The notes beneath the pieces are model-generated. The model worked only from the letters and a program-made list of their open reading frames with translations, did no database searches and was not told the DNA's origin. Source: Bacteroidales bacterium (GTDB taxonomy: Bacteria; Bacteroidota; Bacteroidia; Bacteroidales; DTU049). Taken from it: a DNA stretch of 44,637 bases. The stretch is taken from contig JAFGWG010000002.1 in NCBI GenBank assembly GCA_016937255.1, positions 1 to 44,637 on the forward strand, written 5' to 3'. The translations under genes were made by a program, and so were the position numbers. Below are positions 36,401 to 43,234 of the stretch, in pieces (positions within the stretch are counted from its first letter, which is position 1; each line of letters opens with the position of its first letter).

Positions 36401-36690
36401 GTTCCGGATACTTTTTCATAAATAGACTTGGATTGCAAGAAATAAATTTCAGCCGTTTCAATGTTTGAAATCTTTGCGTTACAAAAAGCTGCTATTGTAA
36501 TATAATACGCATAATGTGCTGTATCGTTCTTGCCAAATTCTTTTTTTGCAAGAGGCAGCGCTTGTTCAAACTCTTGAGCCGCCAAATAATACTTGCCTTT
36601 TTTATAAAACTGCATAGCCTCATCAATATTCTGCGAAAAGATATTGATAGAAAAAAGCAGAGCAATAATTGAAAGTAGTAACTTTTTCAT
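32080..36690 (-). CDS. Secreted TPR-WD40-caspase protein
   Basis: The 1536-residue protein has a signal peptide (MKKLLLSIIALLFSINIFSQ). TPR-like helices fill about 20-320 (AMQFYKKGKYYLAAQEFEQA), then WD40-type repeats (HNARVSSIEFSNNGELMATT; YDKSISVWNI; HSGRVSCINSS; SGSEDNKVNIWSL). An Ig-like stretch precedes a C-terminal caspase-family (C14) domain. The catalytic dyad is intact: H1329 in YSGHG and C1379 in LLLLDACQSGE. Behind it lies an EF-hand-like loop at 1491-1502 (DANNNGQITISE), as often found in this family. It is predicted to be a periplasmic or surface protease with Arg/Lys-type preference by family. The last 450 residues are nearly identical to the neighbouring gene. ATG 36690 is the only start giving a signal peptide. 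Confidence 0.85.
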   Translation of the reverse strand: MKKLLLSIIALLFSINIFSQNIDEAMQFYKKGKYYLAAQEFEQALPLAKKEFGKNDTAHYAYYITIAAFCNAKISNIETAEIYFLQSKSIYEKVSGTTDPFYYVILMKLGELYSITENYRGAIENYEIIIENIDKTNPTHRPDIYYDALLAMHSVYKKMCDYTNACYTIRKFYDKSKYDNPADREVARLVFAENLMFINEYDSALVILESRLNNKDYSVENEALYFDKLYKIAIHNNDEDLLYKTALSLTELFLNYQEPKDILRYTIGAAVVLERRGNTEYSIDLYLKAKSIAMKLQRLYVVELINEKILSIENSNQELLNTNDNFQTVVQIGHNARVSSIEFSNNGELMATTSYDKSISVWNIKSGIELFHFQGHEMAVSSCRFTPDNSNLISAGYDGSAIVWDLNSGQKIYEFNDFQSGISSISIDSTGRFLLECAENCIIRDLLDTSIIIPIIDSMNFYNYPFVESSIFDMNSNSFIIKTNKSKIIQWSIDSAKILNTWKLQDINEGLNLVITDFSNITGGAVMDEAYQNSAFDSNYNHVNILSIVSANDWYGTTTNGIDNGCNNMCILQKNNMLIAADSCIYLINLLTGDTAIQRLKKHKLVITSLSLNSDRTKLIVSSPDNISIWAIYNNTISKLIDFPNQIKYTKEWDVGEYIASAEISIPYNTVKFHPTIPNFFFRSYHNGWIELLNEDDRIVKEFKPYVSSISESSITNDSCIIAIGTNDFSENNIRLINLSDIHKSKIINTENPEIEWMADQFSYIQFLPLNNPSILFSASQKNLYNYFEPDINYLSLLYNEEIIHFRNENLISSINISSDGDYICIIGGTTYNLYSTFNFLFSDSGAPIFSKEINQIEGEIDHVAFDTYNNVLYLSGNNMINNSYFNSFGKSDSTYGTSKIISTIIATSLTNTNVLVSKSLESPCYCLELSTGNDYLFMGSTKSIYTVDSYTLQILDTIYGHSGRVSCINSSNHPSLFLSGSEDNKVNIWSLMDFEKIKTLENSQGKISSLQWIDEIQFFSTSKDGSLRIYNIINLEEQLTIYPITNYCINSGVLSLKKSLLFVTNDNYYASTIKSIEGVSFTDNKSHYPFEQFDLKYNRPDIVLARIGYASDTLIEAYHQAYLRRLNKMGFTEEQLSGEFHIPETKIENYEFLPTIIENEKGEIEMELNFNDSEVPLNRYNIWVNDVPLYGMTGISIINKNTKSFSTTAKVPLSNGENRIQVSCMNNAGAESYKETYYVNYAPHETKKPVLHLIAIAVSKYQSLDDLQYAEIDAKSIVERFSNSTLYSSISIDTLYGENATISNIEALKAELYTSDVDDHIIVFYSGHGLHDNTYNYYLGTTDINPLNPSEKGITYGMLEWLIDSIPARNKLLLLDACQSGEVAKELVNYRLKKDTVETQVNLSPDVNENNDIASVEEQDKGGSQHTISYLSIQQSFELMKDLFADIDKSTGAIVISAAGGLESAFESNPWGHGAFTYCLLEGLSEMAADANNNGQITISELKSYINIEVEELTNGRQKPTTRTENLVNDFVIWE

Positions 36691-36703
36691 AATCATAAAG
36701 TTT

Positions 36704-38113
36704 ACCTCACCAAAACAAACGCCCCCCACAAATAGGGCTGTTTTGGGTATTTTTCTTTCATGTGGTTAATTTTCACTCCCATATCACAAAATCATTTACC
36801 AAATTCTCAGTTCTTGTAGTTGGTTTTTGCCTTCCATTGGTGAGTTTTTCAACTTCTAAGTTAATATAGTTTTTCAATTCACCTATGGAAATTTGACCGT
36901 CATTATTAGCATCGGCAGTCATGCCTTCCAACCCTTTTAATAGGCAATATGTAAACGCCCCATGCCCCCAGGGATTAGATTCAAATGCGGCTTCAAGACC
37001 TCCGGCAGCAGAAATTACTATTGCACCGGTAGATTTGTCAATATCTGCAAACAAGTCTTTCATAAGCTCGAAAGATTGTTGAAGCCCAAGATATGAAGTT
37101 GTGGGAGGGAGGTTACCTTTATGTTGTTGCTCAACGCTTGCAACATCATTATTGTAGTCCATGCTGAGTTCTATTTCTGCTTCTACAGTATCTGTTTGTA
37201 GTGTGTAATTAGCTAATTCATTATCAACCTCCCCACTATGGCATGCATCTAGAAGTAAAAGCTTGTTTCTCGCCGGGATACTATCAATGAGCCACTCAAG
37301 CAAGCTATACGGAATACCTTTTTCTGAAGGATTCAGGGGATTAATATTGGTAGTGCCAAGATAGTAATTGTAGTTTTTATCCAATAAGCCATGGCCTGAA
37401 TAAAAAACAATTACTTGGTCATCAACATCGCTGGTATAGAGCTCGGCTTTCAAAGATTCAATATTCGAAATGGTAGCATTTTCTCCGTACAATGTGTCTA
37501 TACTAATACTTGAGTATAATGTTGAATTTGAGAATTGTGCGACAATTGACTTGGCATCGATTTCGGCGTATTGCAAATCATCCAGGCCTTGATACTTCGA
37601 AACCGCAATAGCAATAACGTGCAACTCTGGTTTTTTTGTCTCAGGTGGAGCATAATTCACATAATATGTCTCTTTGTACGATTCTGCACCGGCATTGTTC
37701 ATACACGATACTTGTATGCGGTTTTCGCCATTGGAAAGAGGGACTTTTGCCGTAGTGGAGAAGGACTTAGTATTCTTGTTTATAATGCTTTTGCCTGTCA
37801 TGCCGTAAAGAGGGACATCATTAATCCAGATATTGTAGCGGTTTAAAACTTCAAGAGAATCTGAGAATGATAATTGTAAATTTACTTCTCCATTTACATT
37901 ATCTATCAGATAAGGCAAATCATCATAATTATCAATCTTGGTTTCTGGAATGTTAAACTCTCCACTCAGTTGCTCCTCAGTAAACCCCATCTTATTCAGC
38001 CTTCTCAAGTAAGCTTGATGGTAAGCTTCAATTAAAGTATCTGAAGCGTATCCGATTCTTGCCAATACAATATCGGGGCGATTGTATTTTAGGTCGAATT
38101 GTTCGAAGGGGAA
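36704..38113. repeat. Long direct repeat, copy 2 (caspase 3' segment plus trailer)
   Basis: Partner of 32011-33420, same orientation, constant 4693-base offset at both ends. It includes the trailer region between the two caspase genes, so the leader of the TPR-caspase gene is formed by the repeated trailer of the ankyrin-caspase gene. Confidence 0.9.
36710..36746. repeat. Hairpin in the trailer of the ankyrin-WD40-caspase gene
   Basis: CCAAAACA (36710-36717) pairs perfectly with TGTTTTGG (36739-36746), with GCCC/GGGC inside. Conserved in the other copy at 32017-32051. On the plus strand it is followed by a T-rich tract; on the coding (minus) strand it is not, so termination is uncertain. Confidence 0.5.
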
Positions 38114-41100
38114 ACACTTTAATCCTATAACATGATGCATACTTGTAACAGTTGATTGTGTGCCAGAATAATAGTTATCATGCAAAACAATTAACATCCC
38201 GCAATTATTTTCTGGTATATAAAAAGAAGCTATTTCATAAGGATTATTATATTCATACAATCTAATTACGCGATCCCATGATAGTGAGATAAATCTATCG
38301 CAAGAATCAGCTGATATAATAGTGCTGATCCCTGATTCAATATCTGGAAATGAAATAATTTCTTTTTTCTTTGCAATATCCCACAATTTAGTCTGTCCAT
38401 TAGTGCATCCTGAAAGAAGATTTCCTGAAATCGATGAGAAGCATAGTGTACTAATATACCCATTATGGCCCATTAGAAAAAATGGTTCATACTGGTTATT
38501 GAGACTTCTGATTTTAATGACGTTACTGTTTATTTTTGATGAACTATAAGCCAAATTTTGAAGGTCCTTCGAGACTGTAAAATTCGAAATATTATTTTCA
38601 ATGGCACCATAGATCACTCTAATTGAGTCTTTGTAATTAAAATCTTTATATGAAATAAATTTGCCAAATTTAAAAATTAAGTTTTCAATAAACACACATT
38701 GAGAATTATCAGTGTTATCAACTTGGTACATTGATTTCCCTAAAAATAAAACTGAGTCATTAAATAAACTACAAGAGAATAAAGAATCTATTGACGAATA
38801 TAAGATTTTATTGCGCTTATCATTTATTGCGATAAACATTTGATTATTAGAAGATGAATTATTCAATTTGAACTCTTTAACTGTCTTATTGAAATTAAAA
38901 TCAAAAACATCAATCTGATTTGTGCTTTGCACAATAATTACTTTAGGTAGCTTTTCTTTTGTGAAATAAACAAACTGATGTTTCTTATCAAAGGAAATGT
39001 AATTGAATGGGTCTTTTAAATCAATTATTCCAAATCTATTATCATAGGGGGAATCAAATAGCAGCATTTCGCCATTTTGAGAAAAATCAATATTTTCAAT
39101 CGTCTCTTTACTTCCTGTTGAAATTTTAATTTTATTCATATTCATGAATAAGCCTGAAATCAAATAACTTGTATGATAATCGGAAGAAACTGCCATTTTG
39201 CCATTATTAGATAAACCGATAATATCCGCTATCGTATCAGTTAAAAGAATATTGAAATCAGGGATACTCCATTTTATAATTTTTTGGTTATTATAGGCAA
39301 TTATTTCATAATCAGTGCATTTAATCTCTTCTAAATTTTGCAAATCACTTAAAGTCATTAATGTCATATAGTTTATTGCATCAATAACAAAGATTTCATC
39401 GTTAGTCATAGCCAATATATGTTTTCCATCTTTCAAAAAAATACAATAGCAGATCCCACCAATGCTATTAGTCGTGAAAATCTGTGATCTTTTATTGGAC
39501 TCTAAATCCCAATTCCATACATTGCCTTTTTTTGAAGATGCAACAATACTTTTTTCATCAGGGCTAAAACAGACACTGGAAAAATACTCGTCCTCAATTT
39601 CATAGGATTTAATTAAATCACCAGTCAAAAAATTCCAAATAACAACACGATTGTCTGATGATGCGAGAATTTTACTCATATCCTTTGATACACTAACTGA
39701 AGTGATTTCTTCACCACCTTTAAAATCACATTTAAGACTTCTAACAGTTTTACCACTGTAAATATCATAGATTATTACATCACTTTTATCAGATCCAATA
39801 ATCAAATATTGTAAATTATCAGTAATCATTGCGACATTGATTATCCCTGAACTAATAACAAAGGAACGTATTACCATTCCAGTTTTGCTATCCCACAATT
39901 TAACGAAATTATCATTAGAAATAGTTGTAAAATAATCATCGTTCTTTGAGAAGAATGCTTTTTTATATTTTTGTTGTTGCGAGGGAGGAGGAATTACTTT
40001 ACTTTTTGGATATGTTTTCTTTTCTTGATATCCATTCTTCTTAACCAGAGAGATAATTTCAGAATAATTCCTTCGTTTGGCCAATTCAATAGCGCTTTCG
40101 CAATTAATACACTTTAATTCTGGATCAGCATTCTTTTCAATCAGTTTTTTTGCAAAGTCAAGATTCCCAACAAAAATAGCAAAATATAAAGGTGTTCTTC
40201 CCATTTTATCCCTTTGATTAATGTCAAACTTATTATTGTTAATGAGAAAATCGAAAATTTCCACAGAGTTATAATAAATTGCGTGATGCAGAAAAGTCTG
40301 TCCTTCAGAATTTTTTATATTTATTGAATCATTATTTAAACTGATAAACATAGAAAACTCATTAACTAGATCATATTCGATGATAGAAAAAACATCATAA
40401 TATGGATTATTAATGAAGTCAATCATTTTCTGATTATTATATAACTGGGCATAGAACAGCATGCCCCACATGCCATCTTTATTAGCAATACAAGAACCTA
40501 GAGAAAATAATAACTTTACCATGCTAAGGTCATTCGCGCTACAAGCATAATGTATGATTGGCCAATCATTGTTTCTAATATCTGTTATTGAATCAGAAGA
40601 ACTTACGCTTGCACCTCTTTCCAGAAGATTTTTAAAAACTTTTTTAGCCCGCACATCTACAATGTCGTAGAAATATGATTCGTCCATAAATGTAACAATA
40701 CCTTCTTTTGCAAGATATTCAGCCGTTTCCCATTGTTGATTAAGTAAAGCAAGTTTTAGTGGGGAGTCAAGAAACGAATAATGATCAACTTTTGCACCTT
40801 TGGAAATCAAATATTTAATTATATTTATATGACCGAAAATACTTGCAAAGTGTATGGGTGAAAAGACACAGTTAAGACTGGATTCTGTTAATTTATGATC
40901 ATCAGCTGGAATATCGCATTTTTCAATAAGAAATTTGACAATTTCAATTTTCCCCACACCTGCAGCAATCGTTAGAGGGCTGCAATATAAAACAGTATCT
41001 CCTTCAAATTTAACAATGTTTTTCTGATTGACGTTAGCTCCATTATTAACTAATAGTTTGACCATTTTCAAATCGGAATAATAGATAGCTAACATAAGTG

Positions 41101-41278
41101 GTGTTGCTCCACTTTGATAAATTGTATTTATGCCGTCGTTTTTTTTTATTATCTTTTTTGTATTATAATAATCATTGTTCTGTATCAGCAAATCAAGATC
41201 CTGTCCAAAAAGCTGGGGAATGAAGGAGTTAAAACATAGAAAATATATAAATAATCTCTTTATTATAAATTGAATCAT
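36773..41278 (-). CDS. Secreted ankyrin-WD40-caspase protein
   Basis: The 1501-residue protein has a signal peptide (ending FIPQLFGQ), then about eight ankyrin repeats over residues 30-430 (TPLMLAIYYSDLKMVKLLVN; TPLYFAIFVGNLDFAKKLIE). A WD40-type propeller follows (FVKLWDSKTGMVIRSF; VVIWNFLTGDLIKSYE; GHNGYISTLCFSSISGNLLS), then the linker PFEQFDLKYNRPDIVLARIG, an Ig-like stretch and a caspase-family domain. The dyad is H1296 (YSGHG) and C1346 (LLLLDACHSGE). The EF-hand-like loop 1456-1467 (DANNDGQISIGE) has all canonical ligand positions. The ankyrin part replaces the TPR part of the sister protein. It is probably exported; targets unknown. Confidence 0.85.
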   Translation of the reverse strand: MIQFIIKRLFIYFLCFNSFIPQLFGQDLDLLIQNNDYYNTKKIIKKNDGINTIYQSGATPLMLAIYYSDLKMVKLLVNNGANVNQKNIVKFEGDTVLYCSPLTIAAGVGKIEIVKFLIEKCDIPADDHKLTESSLNCVFSPIHFASIFGHINIIKYLISKGAKVDHYSFLDSPLKLALLNQQWETAEYLAKEGIVTFMDESYFYDIVDVRAKKVFKNLLERGASVSSSDSITDIRNNDWPIIHYACSANDLSMVKLLFSLGSCIANKDGMWGMLFYAQLYNNQKMIDFINNPYYDVFSIIEYDLVNEFSMFISLNNDSINIKNSEGQTFLHHAIYYNSVEIFDFLINNNKFDINQRDKMGRTPLYFAIFVGNLDFAKKLIEKNADPELKCINCESAIELAKRRNYSEIISLVKKNGYQEKKTYPKSKVIPPPSQQQKYKKAFFSKNDDYFTTISNDNFVKLWDSKTGMVIRSFVISSGIINVAMITDNLQYLIIGSDKSDVIIYDIYSGKTVRSLKCDFKGGEEITSVSVSKDMSKILASSDNRVVIWNFLTGDLIKSYEIEDEYFSSVCFSPDEKSIVASSKKGNVWNWDLESNKRSQIFTTNSIGGICYCIFLKDGKHILAMTNDEIFVIDAINYMTLMTLSDLQNLEEIKCTDYEIIAYNNQKIIKWSIPDFNILLTDTIADIIGLSNNGKMAVSSDYHTSYLISGLFMNMNKIKISTGSKETIENIDFSQNGEMLLFDSPYDNRFGIIDLKDPFNYISFDKKHQFVYFTKEKLPKVIIVQSTNQIDVFDFNFNKTVKEFKLNNSSSNNQMFIAINDKRNKILYSSIDSLFSCSLFNDSVLFLGKSMYQVDNTDNSQCVFIENLIFKFGKFISYKDFNYKDSIRVIYGAIENNISNFTVSKDLQNLAYSSSKINSNVIKIRSLNNQYEPFFLMGHNGYISTLCFSSISGNLLSGCTNGQTKLWDIAKKKEIISFPDIESGISTIISADSCDRFISLSWDRVIRLYEYNNPYEIASFYIPENNCGMLIVLHDNYYSGTQSTVTSMHHVIGLKCFPFEQFDLKYNRPDIVLARIGYASDTLIEAYHQAYLRRLNKMGFTEEQLSGEFNIPETKIDNYDDLPYLIDNVNGEVNLQLSFSDSLEVLNRYNIWINDVPLYGMTGKSIINKNTKSFSTTAKVPLSNGENRIQVSCMNNAGAESYKETYYVNYAPPETKKPELHVIAIAVSKYQGLDDLQYAEIDAKSIVAQFSNSTLYSSISIDTLYGENATISNIESLKAELYTSDVDDQVIVFYSGHGLLDKNYNYYLGTTNINPLNPSEKGIPYSLLEWLIDSIPARNKLLLLDACHSGEVDNELANYTLQTDTVEAEIELSMDYNNDVASVEQQHKGNLPPTTSYLGLQQSFELMKDLFADIDKSTGAIVISAAGGLEAAFESNPWGHGAFTYCLLKGLEGMTADANNDGQISIGELKNYINLEVEKLTNGRQKPTTRTENLVNDFVIWE

Positions 41279-41321
41279 AATCTATGGGAATAATTGATTG
41301 AGTAAGGTTGGAATGTATTAT

Positions 41322-41361
41322 TGAAAAATAAAACAACCTATTGAAATTAGTGTTGTTTTTT
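41322..41361 (-). terminator. Probable terminator overlapping the stop of the upstream gene
   Basis: On the minus strand AAAACAAC (41352-41359 complement) pairs with GTTGTTTT (41330-41337 complement), followed by ATTTTT. The 5' arm lies within the last codons of the small secreted-protein gene. The stem is A/T-rich with a 14-base loop, so it is moderate at best. If real, the ankyrin-caspase gene has its own promoter, which I cannot identify. Confidence 0.45.
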
Positions 41362-41757
41362 CAAAATTATCCATGATTCTTCGTCAAAATATAATTCAGA
41401 TGGTATATCTAAACCAAATAAAGATGCAAATATAATCGGCATAAAGAGATGTACTTCGATATTATTTTCATCAATACTTTTTACTTTCGCTGCTTTATTC
41501 ATGACTATTTCAGGTGCTGTTTTTAGAATAAAATTAATCCATGTGATTTCATTTTCTTTGAAAATTATATACTCATCAAAGGAAATGGGATTTTCATTGT
41601 CTCTTGATAAGAGCATAGACTTATCCTCGTTAAATGTTATGGAAATTGAATCACCATTTAAATTGACTCCGTCCCATTTTCCTTCAATATTGTATTCCTG
41701 AGCGTATGATATATTAATATTTATCATGACTAGGATTAAAACGAAATATTTTTTCAT
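41347..41757 (-). CDS. Small secreted protein, lipocalin-like
   Basis: The 136-residue protein has a signal peptide (ending INISYAQ) and a beta-rich body starting EGKWDGVNLNGDSISITF, the typical opening of small lipocalin-like domains (GxW then paired strands). No family assigned. It lies 68 bases before the ankyrin-caspase gene and 46 bases behind the beta-flower gene, in the same orientation. Confidence 0.6.
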   Translation of the reverse strand: MKKYFVLILVMININISYAQEYNIEGKWDGVNLNGDSISITFNEDKSMLLSRDNENPISFDEYIIFKENEITWINFILKTAPEIVMNKAAKVKSIDENNIEVHLFMPIIFASLFGLDIPSELYFDEESWIILKKQH

Positions 41758-41803
41758 ATGTTAAAATTTTGGAATAGTTGAATTAAAGTTGCAAATGGGC
41801 TTT

Positions 41804-42262
41804 TTATTCTAATCCTTGTTTAATATAATCCGAGAGATTAGTTTCACACCAAGTTGTTTTTAAAATATTTTTTATAGGGTAAATAGGAATTAAGTCAGGT
41901 TTTTCAGGCACCCTTTTTTGTTTCCCTTTGCGAGGACAATCTTTGTAGGGTATATCTAAAACATCACGCTTACATCCAAGAATCTCACATTCGTAACTAT
42001 ATAAAATACCATTTTCATACCAACCTAAATAACTGCTATTAAAACCAATAACCATAAGGTCATTATATTCTCTATGAAGAAATGCTACGGGTGTACCATC
42101 CCATAAAAAGACTGTTGCCTCATTATCAAAATCAATATATGCCTCTGGGAATCCTGAATGGTTATATAGTGCCACTTGTTGGGCATTAATATTTGCAATA
42201 TTAACAAAAATTAAAAGTGCAAAAATCTTAGCGCTAATTAAAAGAAATATTTGTCGTTTCAT
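41804..42262 (-). CDS. Secreted 4-fold beta-flower-like protein
   Basis: The 152-residue protein has a signal peptide (ending ANINAQ). The body resembles the 4-fold beta-flower domain: YNHSGFPEAYID, then ATVFLWDGTPVAFL, GFNSSYLGWYENGILY and CEILGCKRDVL, four similar hairpins each with an aromatic/Gly pattern. The extension after about residue 100 is Cys- and Pro-rich. Binding role inferred only. A near-perfect promoter lies directly upstream. Confidence 0.7.
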   Translation of the reverse strand: MKRQIFLLISAKIFALLIFVNIANINAQQVALYNHSGFPEAYIDFDNEATVFLWDGTPVAFLHREYNDLMVIGFNSSYLGWYENGILYSYECEILGCKRDVLDIPYKDCPRKGKQKRVPEKPDLIPIYPIKNILKTTWCETNLSDYIKQGLE

Positions 42263-42287
42263 AAAGATTGTTTTTATTATTTTGTTA

Positions 42288-42318
42288 CAAATATAGTTGA
42301 TATGTGTGTGTTTTCAAA
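42288..42318 (-). promoter_or_regulatory. Near-perfect Bacteroidota promoter of the beta-flower gene
   Basis: On the minus strand TTTG (42315-42318), a 19-base spacer and TATATTTG (42288-42295) match the TTTG-N19-TAnnTTTG consensus exactly. It lies 26 bases before the ATG at 42262. Confidence 0.78.
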
Positions 42319-42415
42319 ATTTATTTACAAAGCCTGAACTACTCCCCATTGTTAAGACAACACAAATATAATTGTTAGTTGATATGATGCCAATTTTTCA
42401 TGTGGGTTTGTGCTT

Positions 42416-43234
42416 TTATTCACTCTGAGTAAGGGTGCTTATCTTATCCATGAGCCACACCTCAGCTTCTTCTCCTGAGCTTAAGTTTAAAATAGTTTGC
42501 AATGAGATATATGAAGTCAGCAACAGATTATATATCTCTTCAGCATTTAAACCAAGAGCTGCATGATAGCGAATTACATCATCAAGAAAAATGATTTTGA
42601 ATGGTGGTATATCCGGATAGTTGATGAGTTTCTTTTTGTCGTCTTTGTCAGTAAATAATTGCTTAAGCTCCATGCTTTCCATCAGGTAAGATGCAATATA
42701 TCTTTCTTCCTGTGGCATGGCACCAAATACAGATTGATGAGACAGTATTATAGTGTCGTTTTTTCCTACAAGGCGCAGAAAATCTTTTGTTTCTGTTCCC
42801 ATTGCAGAATAATGCAAAACAGCAACTGTGTTCTCATCTGTTCGGAATGAAGTATTGCCAAGGTATAATGTATCGGCGTCCAATATAAATACCGTGTCTT
42901 TGAAGTATTTAATCAGGTCAGCATCACTGGCAATTTCGTTTGAGCCTCTGGTTATCATTCCATGGCCCACTATTTTGGCGTTATTTGCCCTGTACACCAT
43001 TATCTTCTTGGTTTCAACACTTTTCAGGTATATGACGTCGTCTGCTGCTGTAAATGCCAGATTGGTTGGGCTTCCATCCTTAATTTCAATGTATACCCTG
43101 TCGCCGACTTGCAATGTTTTGTTTGTCTGTTTTAGTTTTATTGTCCCCCCAACTGCAATTACTTCATATTGCCCTGATTGTGCAAGAACTGAGGTTGCTA
43201 TCATGAATAAAGATAGTAAAAGTAGTGTTCTCAT
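42416..43234 (-). CDS. Secreted protein coupled to CHASE2, FecR-like start
   Basis: The 272-residue protein has a signal peptide (ending TSVLAQ). Residues 20-80 look like the FecR-like beta region (YEVIAVGGTIKLKQTNKTLQVGDRVYIE), which in other proteins presents a ligand-sensing surface. The remainder is unrecognised and mixed alpha/beta. Its start overlaps the CHASE2 stop by ATGA, so translation is coupled and a shared task is likely. Confidence 0.65.
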   Translation of the reverse strand: MRTLLLLSLFMIATSVLAQSGQYEVIAVGGTIKLKQTNKTLQVGDRVYIEIKDGSPTNLAFTAADDVIYLKSVETKKIMVYRANNAKIVGHGMITRGSNEIASDADLIKYFKDTVFILDADTLYLGNTSFRTDENTVAVLHYSAMGTETKDFLRLVGKNDTIILSHQSVFGAMPQEERYIASYLMESMELKQLFTDKDDKKKLINYPDIPPFKIIFLDDVIRYHAALGLNAEEIYNLLLTSYISLQTILNLSSGEEAEVWLMDKISTLTQSE

